From assembly GCA_910592005.1 (NCBI GenBank), contig CAJVPP010000889.1, forward strand, positions 1 to 24,962: DNA of 24,962 nucleotides, in the 5' to 3' direction. The DNA is from Funneliformis mosseae. Lineage: Eukaryota > Glomeromycota > Glomeromycetes > Glomerales > Glomeraceae. The notes under the pieces were generated by a model. That model was not told where the DNA came from. It searched no databases and saw only the letters and a program-made list of their open reading frames with translations. Positions 1 to 11,267 of the stretch are shown in pieces. Made by a program: the position numbers and the translations under genes. Each line of letters begins with the position of its first letter. Position 1 is the stretch's first letter.

Positions 1-229
1 AAAATAAATAAAATAAAAATGTTAACTAAGTTAAAAATGCTAATGATGTTAATAATATTGATCATTTGTCAATCTTTGTAACGTAGTAGAATTGACTTTA
101 TATGGTATCAGTGTTATGTTCTATATACTGACAGAGCAAATGTGTTTTACAAAAAATTATGATGGTTTTTCATTAATAATAAATATAATAGTTTATTTAT
201 AAAACTAGAATTAGTTAATATATAAAAAC

Positions 230-235
230 TTTATT
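230..235 (-). terminator. Putative polyadenylation signal of the kinase gene
   Basis: On the minus strand AATAAA lies about ten bases after the stop codon of the kinase gene (246-248). The sequence fits the eukaryotic poly(A) hexamer, but the spacing is very short and the region is AT-rich, so chance occurrence is possible. Confidence 0.3.
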
Positions 236-245
236 GTCATTTACT

Positions 246-2413
246 TTATGGAATTTCTAATTCATCTTGATCTTCTGAATGAAGATTTGGATTATTATAT
301 ATTTTATCATCTATAAATTAATTATTATGAATCATGTTAAAATAATAATAAATAAAAAAGTAATTATTTATTTCTCACCATCACTTTCAATAAAATTATT
401 TTGTTTATTATTATTAAATTGCATATGGATTCCTAAATAAAAGCACTTTTAATAATTTTAAAATATAATGAATTTAAATGTTCTTTATTGAATAATTACT
501 ACTATAATAATTAGACTTGATTTTTTTAAGTTTAACATTTGAGTTTTTATCTTCTAATAAAAAAATTATAAAAATCAAATATTATTTAAAATTGATTAAG
601 TTAACTATTTAATAAATAAATTATTACCATCTAAATAAATTCTTTTGGATTTGTCTTTTGCTTTATAATTTACATCTATAATTTTAATTATATAAAAAGA
701 CTTAAATGATTAAATTATACAAATCAAATTATAATTTAAAATTATTAAATATATTTGTTTAATAATACTTACAATCTGAAATAATGAGGCTATTTTGCTT
801 ACTATCATGCTTTATTTTTAAAAAGTAACAAATTAAATAATTATAAAGGCTAATCTGTAATATTAGGATTTTATAAATATTTACCTTCTTGTTCTTCTAT
901 TAATTTAAAATAAAATAAATTTGTAAATATAAATGATTTAAAATATGAATATAAATTGATAAATATAAATAGTTTACCTTTAGTAGCATTTCTTGGTTCA
1001 GGTAAATTATTAAAAATATAAACTTTGCTAAGTTTTCCTGCTAAGGAGTCAATTGAGCTAATACATTTATTAAAGTTTGTTGTAAAATTTGCATTATTAT
1101 TACTATAATTTTCTTCATTTTTATCATGCAAATATGACATTCTCAATTCGTCAATTTTGTAATAAAGAGTTTTCATATCATGCCTCTTTAATGGATCAGC
1201 ATCCCAACAATGCACCATTAAGTTTTTATATTCTAATGGAGTTCCAGATACTATTTTTGGTCTCATTCCATTTATTATTTTCATAGCAAGATCATAGTTA
1301 TGATCAAAATTAGCAAATGGCGATTGTCCAGACGAAATCTCCCACAAAAGCATACCAATACTATATATATCTGATGCAAAGCTACATTTTTTTCCAGAAA
1401 TAACCTCGGGTGCTATGTAAGGAAGATTTCCGTATATGCTTCCTAATGGTTTATTAACGGGTCCACAAAATCCGAAATCACCAATATACCATGCTTCAAA
1501 ATGCTTCCAGTATAATATATTTCCCGAATGCAAATCTCTATGAATTGCATTTTCTCTATGAAGAAAATAAATTGTCATGATTATTCTTTGTGCCATATTA
1601 ATCCTTTCTTTCCATGTAAGTTGGTTATGATTTTGTTGTAAATATTTCCTTAAATCCATATCCAATAAAATCATTACAAGAAAATAATCTTTTGATAATG
1701 GTTCCTGAGTGAGACCAAAACATGGAACACATTCTGACAATTTAGTGCTTAATGTTAAATGATATTGTGCCTATAAATAGAATAAATAAATTAACCTTTG
1801 AATAATATAACCAATTTTTTAAAAAAGTTTGTACCTCATCAAACCATCTTCTTTTAGCACTTTCAACGTTCTCTAACTTTTTAAGTATTACTTTGCGTGT
1901 TCCACATCTCATTAATTGCTGAGTGTTAGAGTCCCATTTATAATAATGTCCATCAATCCAATCTGCCGTATATATTTCAGAACATCCACCTTTAGTTAAA
2001 TATTTTATATTTTGTAAATTCTTATGTGGTATCCATTCAACTGTACCATGAGGTAGCCTTGAATACATTTGACATTTCTGTAATAAATTATCAATTTCAT
2101 CATTTCCGGACGTCCAATTTGAAAAATTTGTTCTTAAATAATTTCGAATACAAAGTTCACATGATACCGCGAAACATTCGTGTTGACAGTTTTCACAAAT
2201 TCTACTCTTTCCTTCATTAAAATAAGCTTTATAATAATCATGTCGGTTAGTTAACCTTCTCAATACCTCTGATTTTTCATCTTCCGTAAGTGATTTATCA
2301 GCTGTAATTGCTTTTTGTCTCAATTCATACTGTTTGTCTATGTCAGAGTCTTTTATCAATGCAAATAAACTACTATATAAATCATTAACTAATTTTCTAC
2401 GAATAGAAGTCAT
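246..2413 (-). CDS. Tyrosine-kinase-like protein kinase, Rhizophagus-expanded family, six exons, 516 aa
   Basis: Predicted protein kinase that transfers phosphate from ATP to Ser/Thr (possibly Tyr) of unknown substrates. Exons read down the minus strand: 2413-1835, 1770-978, 896-885, 675-628, 432-379, 310-246. All introns are GT..AG, phases match, and the joined frame is 517 codons. Residues 1-130: helical region with a Cys cluster (C73, C76, C80, C85, C88) that may bind zinc. Kinase domain from about 135: Gly-rich loop KGGCSEIY (141-148), candidate ATP Lys in VILKK (K178), HRD at 270-272 with N277, DFG 291-293, APE 313-315, Asp 327, Arg 389. All catalytic residues are present; the Gly loop lacks its last Gly. 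The tail ends NPNLHSEDQDELEIP, which I recognise from Rhizophagus kinases. ATG 2413 is preferred over an in-frame ATG at 2479 because MTSIRRKL is the usual family start. The 12-base third exon and the 195- and 209-base introns are the weakest parts. Confidence 0.85.
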
Positions 2414-2555
2414 GATATCTATGAAATAGTAGGATTTTCTAATTCGAACGAAAATACTGTATTTAGCTACGGAAATCATTTTAAATAGAACATGATTTAC
2501 ATATTTTTTACTATTTTGACTCGTAATATGTTAAACAGAAATGATCTGCTTATAA

Positions 2556-2572
2556 AAAAAGCGGGATTTTCT
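2556..2572 (-). promoter_or_regulatory. 17-bp motif upstream of the kinase gene, shared with a second kinase locus
   Basis: The plus strand reads AAAAAGCGGGATTTTCT, about 140 bases upstream of the kinase start codon. A copy with one mismatch occurs at 16904-16920, in the same orientation relative to the decayed minus-strand kinase at 14.5-15.7 kb. It could be a family promoter element or ancestral homology of duplicated upstream regions. No function is shown by the sequence. Confidence 0.3.
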
Positions 2573-3930
2573 CTTTGCGTCGGGATACCAAAAATTGTCC
2601 ATGTTAATTAGACTTTGTAGATGTAACCAAAATGTCCTTTTCCTCCAGTTAATTCTTATTATTTTCTTTCTTTTTATTATTATTCGTAGTTTAATTATTT
2701 GTTGAATAAGCATTAATGAAACGGAATTTCCTTTTTATAAATATAGACGCTAATATCAATATTTCAACCTTTGACTTATAACAATGCGCGAATTTATATT
2801 TCGGTTAAGCAAATCATAATATATATGCTTCCAAAATTTAAGTTTTGATATACAAATTTCTGCCAAAATTGTTTGAGTATGCCTAGCCAGCCTAATAATG
2901 TCCGGAAATGACAATCCATTCGAAAAAAACGTGTCCAAATGTGAAAGAATTCGGATGCAACAACAAAGTTCCTCGTATTAATTTTTTATAGGGACTTTGA
3001 ATATTAATTAGAACATAAACCGATATCGGGTTCGTTAAAAATAAAATATATGCCGAATACAACGATGGCCTGATAATTTCGTTATTATTGCAATATATGC
3101 ATATCAAATTGCTAATTTTATACTTTCAACAATTGCTTTTTTTCGACAATTATATCGCTATTATCATAACGATAATATTCGTTATCAGTAATTGTTATAG
3201 AAAATTCGACTGTATTTTATATGAAAATGTCTAAGTTAAATTTCTAGTTTAACGGAAGTATAAGTTGAATATTTGTTAAAAAGGTCTTTTGTGTCTAATG
3301 ACTGTAAATTAGATTTTTCTATGAACTTCGGACAATTATTCATGAACCTTAAAATAACTAGTATCGAAAATCTTTGATAGTCTTTTTTTTTTGATATATT
3401 TGATTTATTAATTTTTGTTTTAAATGAACCTTTGATGATAAGGAAAAATGCAACGAAATCTTTTTTTGTTATGATTATTATTTTTATAAAGTAATATTAA
3501 TGAAGTTTTTAATTATTTAAAGAAAAAAATTATTTTTTTTTCAAAGGGTTGAAAAATACAGCTAAAGTATATTATGCAAAATTATCTGAAAAATTTTAAG
3601 AACTATTGCGTAAAGAGATTTTTTAAAAAAATTAAAATAATAGAAATTCATTGATAAATTTATTTAATTTTTTCGGAGATATTATTATTATTTTTTAAAA
3701 TTTATCTAAAAGAAGCATCGAGGAGATTTTTTATTAAATTTATCTAAGAGAATTTATTTGTCTTAAAGGAAGCTTTAGAGTGGCGATGTTTTTTATATTT
3801 TTTAATTTATTTAAAAAAAATGCTTTGAGAGTCAATTATTTGAATTTTTTATTTAAGGTTCCAAATAGGTAAAATTTTATTAGCCGAGGGATAAGTTTAA
3901 ATATATATGGGGCATCGAATATCCCAAACA
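2573..3930. other. AT-rich intergenic region, no supported gene
   Basis: No gene can be supported here. Short open frames on the minus strand (2531-2713, 2756-2938, 2892-3107) lack recognisable motifs. About 3140-3200 has AT-rich partial inverted repeats around TAACGATAATATTCGTTA. About 3540-3840 is homopolymer-rich and repeats a phrase like AAATTTATCTAA(A/G)AGA at about 3700 and 3740. Confidence 0.5.
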
Positions 3931-4020
3931 TGACTATGCCCCAAACCTATCTAAGTTAATTTGGAACATTGTATTTGGTATCATATGTCCAAACTAATTT
4001 AGGTAAGTTGGATATGGTCA
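3931..4020. repeat. Imperfect inverted repeat of about 40-bp arms
   Basis: The arm at 3931-3971 (TGACTATGCCCCAAACC...) pairs imperfectly with 3982-4020 (...AAGTTGGATATGGTCA), leaving a loop of about ten bases. The substitution mismatches I can align are transitions (T/C, G/A). It could be a decayed foldback element or MITE. No flanking duplication was identified. Confidence 0.45.
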
Positions 4021-7000
4021 GATTCGGGCTTCAATTGCGACTTGAATTGGATCCAAATCATGGTCACGTTTGGCTACCTGTCACAATAAACTTATATAAA
4101 TAATATAAAATTGATTCAAACTTCACAATCCTATGAAAAAATAAAAAGAATTTAACTTGCACTCGACGCATTCATAAATTTATATTTGGGAAAATTTAAA
4201 TCGTTGGCACAAATAGTAATTACTTTTTTTTTTCTAATTTATATTGTCAAGCAAAATGGAAAATATATCCCCAGTGCCAACGCTCGGGAATTTGAATTGT
4301 CAGTACATATAATAAATACATTTCCCTTACCCACACCATATGACGTCGATGTTAATAATATATTAGACTTCACTTCCAGAAGTGTCCTTTTGAGCTTTTT
4401 TTGATGTTGACGAAAGATTAAAATAATCTTTATTACAGTTACACTATTATTTAGTTTCAGTAATTAACTTTTTTGCAAATTTCTTTTACATATGCAAAGT
4501 CCACAACTTTTAATAAATTTTACTTTTCTCTTATATATATATATAGTTTTGCTTGTTGTTTTTCAAGGAATAGACATTCTTTTCGATAATTTCAATTTAA
4601 TTAATTAATTTTTCATAATCTATTTTATTTAATTATTTGGAATGGTTTTCTCCTATGTACATTACACTCGATTGTTAATTCAAGTAAACTAACCCTTAAA
4701 ATATCACAAAATAGCAACCTGTAGCAAATTTAAAAAAAAAAAATAAAACATAACATATACATATTTATACATATTTTCAAAATGAACCAATTTAATAAAA
4801 GAATATTTTTTAAAAAAAATAACCTAGAAGCGCTCTAAGCTGATTAAATCGAGCTCACTTCATTTGAACGACACGAGAATTCGAGTCGGGATTATCAATT
4901 TTTATGACACGAGTCCTAATTTAATGAAGACATTCGGATTTAAATGATATTTTACACCACAACCATTCATTTTTTATTTTTTATATATTTTATATATTTC
5001 TTTTGCTCGTAGTTTTAAATAATTATTATTTACTGACTGAATCGATTTAATAAACGTAATTTCGAGGCAACACTTATAAATTAATATATTGAAATATTTT
5101 GACATCATAATTTCTTAATAAAAACCTTCTGCTTACGTTTAAATTATTTATAAATACAACCGCAAAGAACAGAAATTAACAATATAAAAAGTACTTTCTT
5201 TTACATCATGACTTTGGTCCCTAACCTTTTTTATAAATCTCAAAGAACATTTTGAAGTGAAAACTTCCATCTTGATGAGTTTTGTATATTTATGTTCTGA
5301 AGTAAGTATTATTTTTTCATTTTTAATGATTTTTTTTTTTTTTTTTGTAAATTTTAGAGATCATAAAAAATTACTCCGCAAGATTAATGATTCAAATGTA
5401 ATAAATCTATGGCGATTAGATTAATGATCAAACGAAACCAATAAATAATCTTTAAAGGTTATAATTCAACTTTAAAAGGTATAAGATGTATATATGAAAT
5501 TATAAGAAGGGCAAGAGTGGTATGTTCAGCTGTTTTAGGATTTTCAGCTCATATTTATAAAAAAAATAATTTGGCATCCTACCATCCTACCAACCCTGTT
5601 CATTAGCCAAGTCAAAACGATCTACAAAGGACTAACTGCGAATATCTACATGTAAAGTGTTTTCAGGGCGGAATTATATTAAATATAACAATATAAATAA
5701 ATACAATAGATCAGCAAATTTAAGAAATAGCCACATTAAAACATATTATTTATGGCATTAAAAAATAATTTCAAAACGTATTGAAGAATCTTTTGTCGTG
5801 GCTATTATTCCACTAACTCGGTCTTTTGAATGCGCCCGCTTGTTATTTTGTCATACCGCAACATTTTAGCTATTCAAATCGTCTATTGTTCAAAAATGTG
5901 GCTCCGTAAGCTTTTTTTTTTTAAAAAATCCCCCTTATTTTCTTTCAACCCGCTTTCCCGCTGTTGTTAATCAATATGCGTCACTAAATGACTCTGCCAA
6001 TTAGGATCACCAATGATCATGAAAAGTGTGATCACCATTTTCACCAATTTCACTGCTATCGCTTTAATATAGTTTATCATTTCATAGTTATATTTATTTT
6101 TATTATGTTAATTATCTATTTCTTATATTTGTATTTTATATATATATCCTGTAATGTCGCCTTAGCAAAGGGATAAGTTTCTATCTTACAATTAAATAAA
6201 GTATAATCTTAACCACGTAAAACATATATTTTTGTCAATATCTATTTCATTAAAACATAAATAAATCATCAATAAAGAGACGATCTGACCCTTCAACTTG
6301 ATTAAATTCGGGTTTATTACGACTTAAACTCCCTGTTAGCAAATAAGCTTTGTTATCCTAACGACGTAGTGTTTAGGATTAACACCGCCTTGAAAAAATT
6401 GCACTTATCATGATATGATAAACATTTTAAGTTTCGTTCATTTGTTTAGTCCAAAAAAAAAGAATCTTTTTTTTTTTTTTTTTTTTTTACCCCAACAATC
6501 AACAATTTTCTTTCTAATAAGATTTCCAATTTTCTCAATCCCAAAATACATGAACTTTATTTTCATGTTTACTTTTTTGTTTTACGATAATAAATTACCA
6601 TCAGCAGCTAGTCCTTGTCTGAATCCTTTTTATTATTCATTTGATTTTCAATCTCGCATTTTTTTTTTATTCTCCTTTAATGTAATTACAAAAATCAAGA
6701 AGATTTAGGAATATCATATCGCTATTATAAGTGAATTTATCAATATTTGACAAGGCTGTTATTGTTAATGGAATAAAGGAAATTCGATTGCATTTAATTA
6801 ATTTGGTTCTTTTTCTATTTTTCTGAATTTATTAAAGAATTTGTTAAAATATAACTTTATTATGAAATTAAATTAAAAAAATAAAAGGTAACAAAAGAAA
6901 ATACAACTAAAAGGATTTTAATTAACGTAACATCCTATCATCATTCAAAGCAACTCGCATAAAAATACTGTAATCAAGAGAATCGCTTTCGCTTTATTTG

Positions 7001-8469
7001 AAATGGTCCTGGCGATAGTTTTTATTCGTCTCCCATTTTTATTTCGGCAACTTTCCCAATAAGATAAGATTCAGATATAGTACTGTATATAATATTATCA
7101 AGGAATTTTTTCATTTCTGATAGATTGTTTTTTTAATTTATTTAGAATAATCTCTAACAATAGTTGAAATTGTAGCTCGTAGCTACGCTGTTATATTAAA
7201 ATTTGAAAAAATTTTTTTGTTAATACTGTATATAAACTTCTTTTTTTTAAAGAAAAAAATAATAATCAATTTTAGAAATTTCCATAAAAAAAAAAAAAAT
7301 TACCTTCCAAGGACCGTAGTCAGATAAATCGTGCATTATCGGTTACTTATCTGCTTTAATTATTTTTTTTTAGATAAATTCTCCCGTTTTTCCTTATATT
7401 CGGTGAAGAGCGAGTTCTAATTCCCTTAAGTGGGTCCTTTAATGATCTGGATTTCTCCTTATTAAATACAAACATTATCTTAATATTCCAACATCACTAG
7501 CAACTGTCATCTTTACAGCACTCATCAAATGTAATCAAATCATTAGCATCAAGTTTTAATTACGAATTATTGATTGTTCTATAAAATCTCGAAAGTTACT
7601 TCACTCCTCCAAAATGATATTAAGTTTTTCTTGAATATAATTAAAATCGTTGAATTTCAGAAAAGTATTTGAAAGATCGAACCATTTTTATTTACAAGTT
7701 TGACGCACTGAAACTTTGAGTATTCGTCAACCGTGTATCCATAATCCGAATATTATTTATTTTCATTTTTCCGTAAAGAAATTTTTTTTTTTAAGAAACA
7801 GAATTTCCATTGATGAATGCATAAGGGGTTTGAATTCATAGGAAGACTTTCTTATAATTGGTTAAAATATTGATCAGCATTTCTGTAATAAGTACAATCG
7901 ACAAAAAGGTTGAACAATAATAAAATAATAAATATGATCACATGATCTAGACCATATATAAATTTGACATATAACGATAATATATATAATATTTTATATC
8001 TTTCGTGAAAGCAATGCAAGCAATTTAAAATGTAATAAATCATTAGTTATTTATGGTTTTATTCTTTTCATATTATACAAGAAGTAATTCAAATACAAGT
8101 TTTAAAACTTTTTTGGGATTATTAGAAGTTTTAAAACAAGTTTTATAACAATATAAAGACCTTTAAGCTTCGTTATTATAGTATGTCACCTCTAAGCAAA
8201 CTCTTTTAAAACCAAGATTATTTTGGATTATATTTGCAAGCAGTTATTTAACGTTGCAAAGAATCAAACGGTAAGCAAAAATTTTTGACGGGTAATGTAA
8301 TTATCACACAATAACCTATCTTTCTAGTAAAAAGCAAATGAAGTGGTGCCTGTCAGATATTTTTCATGTTGCGAAGGGTGACGCAACTCTTCAACATCAT
8401 GTCGAATTACATGATGTAGGTGAAGAAAAGTTTCTTGTTAAAACAACGGACATTGCACAATTAAACAAC
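4021..8469. other. Long AT-rich intergenic region, no supported gene
   Basis: About 4.4 kb in which I cannot support a gene. Open frames at 4186-4404, 5988-6176, 6415-6708 and 7852-8043 lack family motifs and convincing starts. It contains long poly-T or poly-A tracts (about 5331-5346, 6468-6488, 7288-7300) and short stretches of higher GC (4826-4930, 5570-5660, 5810-5900, 6270-6390, 7310-7440) that may be old gene or transposon debris but could not be assigned. No tRNA-like A/B box pair was seen. Confidence 0.45.
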
Positions 8470-10244
8470 TCGGTTTTTCATTTCGATTTGGTCTAAGATA
8501 TCATAAACATCTTCTTTTGTGGTGTCTTTAAGCGTCCTAATACTTTTCACTAAAATTAGAATTCGTGTATTTCTAACATTGATTAAAGCCTTAATAAGTG
8601 CTTTTTGGTAGTATCCATGAAGGCATTCAAAATCTTGTCACCGCCAAGGGCGTTCTTTTGTAAGGGTAAGGAGTAGTTCATCTGAGTCAGGAGATCCGCT
8701 GTAGACAGGGCATTTTGTTAAGTATCTTTATTAACATAAAATAAATAAATATAATGAATTCATCATTGGAATGAGTATCATTGGGGATTGTGAGAAAGAT
8801 TAAACCTGCTCGCTTAACATCACCAATGGAAGTCGCACTAGGTATCAAAAAATATCTTCTAACAGTCTGTCGAGTAATCCCAAATAAGATTATGGGTCAT
8901 ATGTCTTTGATTTTTTTCCAGCAACCTGGCTTTTTTTTTTGTTAATTTCAACAGATTGTAATGATGTATGAAACTAAATATTGCCCCAGTCAATTTGTGG
9001 TGTAATTATAGTTGCCTGGCAAAACACATTTTAGCAAATTGCAAAAGTCGAAACCCAATATTTCGACGGATTTATTAATAAGTATATAATATAGTTTTGA
9101 CTTTGACGGGATTTTATTATGGTTTCGAGTTTCGACGGAGGAGATAGAAGGTCATCCAGGAACTTTGGAATAAACCCAGTAACGAATAGAGCAACACGAA
9201 AATGTTCCTGAGATGAGACAAGTTCACAAAGTTCATTTGAGCGTTCATTAATTACACTTTAATCAAATTATGTATTATAATACTTTTCAACATGTTGTTT
9301 TTAAAAGTTTCTTTGCACTTTTGGTGGTTTGCTTTTAGTATTTATATTTGTCAAGAAACATCATGTATGCTGAGATATAATCAAGGTTTGTGTTGACACC
9401 AAGACTTTAGTATATTCTGTATGTAAAAAGTGAACATCAAAAAGCTGAAGTTCCAGTGCATATCGGGATAATAAAGTATTCCCCAACACTTTTTTGCTTG
9501 CGTGTAGCCTGACTGCCAATCCCTTGTGTAGAAGATGCGGGCGTCCTCTTTTATAGTGGTGAATGAAATCAATGTATCTTTGATACTCATCGATATGTAT
9601 TATGATAGATTCAAGAGGTCGACTATTTGCTTTGAAACGGCGGCGAAGGATTTCTTGTATCATATTATCAAGGCAATAGAGCTCAATGAAATTCGGCGTT
9701 TTGTCTATCAAGCCCGCAGCTATTGCAACACGCATTTCTATTCGTACTTTTGCATGATGTTCATCAATATAAATGGATCATTAAGAGCAGCCTTAATCGA
9801 ATCTTTTTCAACAGTTAAATTTGGCAATACTGATTCTTCTGCATAGGTGATCAGAAGTTGTGACTCCATTCCTGCCAGGAATCAATATAAATACTCAAGC
9901 GTTTAATATAATTATTGTTGGCATCTTTTGCAATCTTATCCATTGCTTGTTTGCGATCATAGAACTTGTGAATAAAACGTTGTTGATAAGGAGAGATTGG
10001 TTGTTGCGAAGATAGCAAAGCAAGCTAATGTGGTTGCTGAAATGATGAAAGAAGAATAAGAATCGAAATGGACTGCAAATTCTTGTTCAAGAGGTAAATC
10101 ATTCAGAAACATTTACCAGCCAGTGGTAGCGGGAGGCGGAGGTTGTACGGTGATGATACAATTTGGAATTAAACGTGAAGAACCCAAAACATCCTTATTT
10201 GCAGGCAAAATCTTCCTTCGAGGCTTCAATGATTTTGGTTTTAG

Positions 10245-10252
10245 GGTACTCA
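10245..10252. repeat. Left 8-bp target-site duplication of the hAT-type MITE
   Basis: GGTACTCA here is repeated exactly at 10621-10628, immediately outside both ends of the MITE. An 8-bp duplication is typical of hAT transposition. Confidence 0.75.
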
Positions 10253-10620
10253 TAGGGATGGGGTAGGTTCAAAAAGAGCGGCTCCGAGTCGGTTCTGTAA
10301 CCGATTATAAATTCGGCATATTGTGGGTTTTCCTGAGTTACAAACCATTTTTAACCAATTTTAAAAATCGAACCAGAACCGACTCCGGGCCGGTTCCAAG
10401 AGTCGGCTCAAAATCGGATTGTCATTAAATTAAAGATAATAATAGGCCGAATTTGTTTAATAACCAGTCTAAAAGTTTTTTTAAATTGATCATCACATGA
10501 TGCACTATTAGTATATATATTTAACTTAACGCTCGCTCAAAGTTTTAACTTACTTAAGAATAGTCGAAGTAGAACCGAAGAGGAACCGAAAATTAACCGA
10601 TAGAACCATCCTCATCCTTA
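10253..10620. mobile_element. Non-autonomous hAT-type MITE, 368 bp
   Basis: The ends TAGGGATGGGGTAGGTTC and, in reverse complement, TAAGGATGAGGATGGTTC match at 14 of 18 positions and start with the TA(G/A)GG pattern seen in many hAT elements. Both sides carry the same 8-bp duplication GGTACTCA. The interior has no long frame and is rich in CGGTTC/GAACCG motifs. About 10276-10310 can pair with about 10372-10400 (both contain GAGTCGGTTCTG or its complement). The element is inserted in the Crinkler pseudogene; removing it rejoins ...GATGAGTACCCTAAA... on the minus strand. It has no transposase and would depend on one supplied in trans. Confidence 0.75.
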
Positions 10621-10628
10621 GGTACTCA
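10621..10628. repeat. Right 8-bp target-site duplication of the hAT-type MITE
   Basis: Exact copy of GGTACTCA at 10245-10252, directly after the right inverted terminal repeat. Confidence 0.75.
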
Positions 10629-10830
10629 TCACCGGACAAGATATTAAGTGTTTTCCAAACATTTTTCCTTCACTTGACCCTTAACCTTCCATAGGTTCAA
10701 TTTTACAACTTCATACGCCGTGAAGATATTCGGGTTTTGTTTACATATTAGTTTTTTAGTGATTTGGTCAATACCGACTTTTACTTCGTCCTTATCAGTT
10801 GAGGTCCGAACAAAATCTTACAACTTACTT

Positions 10831-11267
10831 TTAAATCACTTTTAAATCTAATCGCTGAGAATTGACAAACTTTCGATGAAAGATCGGTTATAATGAATAT
10901 GCATTATCAATATTGGATCTCCTTACGAAGATAATGTTTCTCACTAATATAAAGATATCAGGTGCTTCACCTAGTATGTCTAAGATGAAGGATCAACTTA
11001 ATCGGATTTTTATCATTGCTCATTTTTTTCATAATATTTGAATGCCAATTTCTCATCTTTTATAATATCGTACTCTTCCCAACATAACATTTCATTTATC
11101 TGTTTCAAATACAATATTTGAATTATCCAAGTTAAAATATAGAATCTTAACCGCTTGATTATTGAAAGTCGGTTATACATTCTTGTAGCAACGTTTCGGA
11201 TTTGAAGGTGGTCGAAGACAAGTTAATTTTTTAACTCGGATCATTTATTGAGCTCAATAATTATAAG
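10831..11267. other. Intergenic region upstream of the Crinkler relic, nothing supported
   Basis: No gene or named element is supported. It may hold the original start and promoter of the Crinkler pseudogene, whose first codons could not be placed. Short palindromic phrases such as ATAATG..CATTAT (about 10891-10908) are present. Confidence 0.35.

Larger units (their letters stand above)
8470..10830 (-). pseudogene. Decayed Crinkler (CRN)-type effector-family gene with multiple frameshifts and a MITE insertion
   Basis: Intact CRN proteins combine an N-terminal ubiquitin-like region with a variable C-terminal, often NTPase-like, region. This relic is recognised from successive minus-strand pieces in different frames. 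An N-terminal Ubl-like piece at about 10815-10630 contains KQNPNIF and LNLWKV. Then comes VQPPPPATTG near 10125, corresponding to the HVLVxxP-type junction. Further pieces: FAVHFDSYSSF (about 10060), SIYIDSWQEW (about 9875), a Walker B-like SIIIHIDEY (9583-9609), DVHFLHTEYTKVL (about 9400-9440), EHFRVALFVTGFIPKF (about 9170), QIDWG (about 8985), IGDVKRAG (about 8815) and ERPWR followed by ECLHGYYQKALIKALINVR (8560-8650). Frame changes fall near 10110, 10020, 9860, 9775, 9540, 9490 and further down, with several stops. No clear Walker A was found. A 368-bp MITE splits the Ubl-like part from the rest. Family assignment rests on motif memory, not alignment. Confidence 0.6.

Noticed and set aside
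1089..1286. Plus-strand open frame within the kinase
   Set aside because: Antisense shadow of the kinase exon 1770-978; no independent motifs.
3140..3200. AT-rich partial inverted repeats around TAACGATAATATTCGTTA
   Set aside because: Pairing is short and irregular, within the range expected for AT-rich sequence.
4186..4404. Open frame containing FPLPTPYDVDVNNIL, vaguely like the lead-in to an HMG box
   Set aside because: It starts at TTG, has no HMG helix after the lead-in, and the resemblance is too weak to call a gene.
6270..6390. GC-richer stretch that at first suggested an rRNA or tRNA fragment
   Set aside because: No conserved rRNA core or tRNA A/B boxes and no cloverleaf could be identified.
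6415..6708. Phe-rich open frame of 97 codons
   Set aside because: It is driven by long poly-T tracts, with no coding signal or motif.
8338..8499. Plus-strand ATG frame of 53 codons (MKWCLSDIFHVAKG...)
   Set aside because: It overlaps the 3' end of the minus-strand Crinkler relic and has no recognisable family, so it is more likely a shadow frame.
9535..9846. Plus-strand 103-codon open frame
   Set aside because: It is the complement of the Crinkler pseudogene, whose minus-strand motifs explain the openness.
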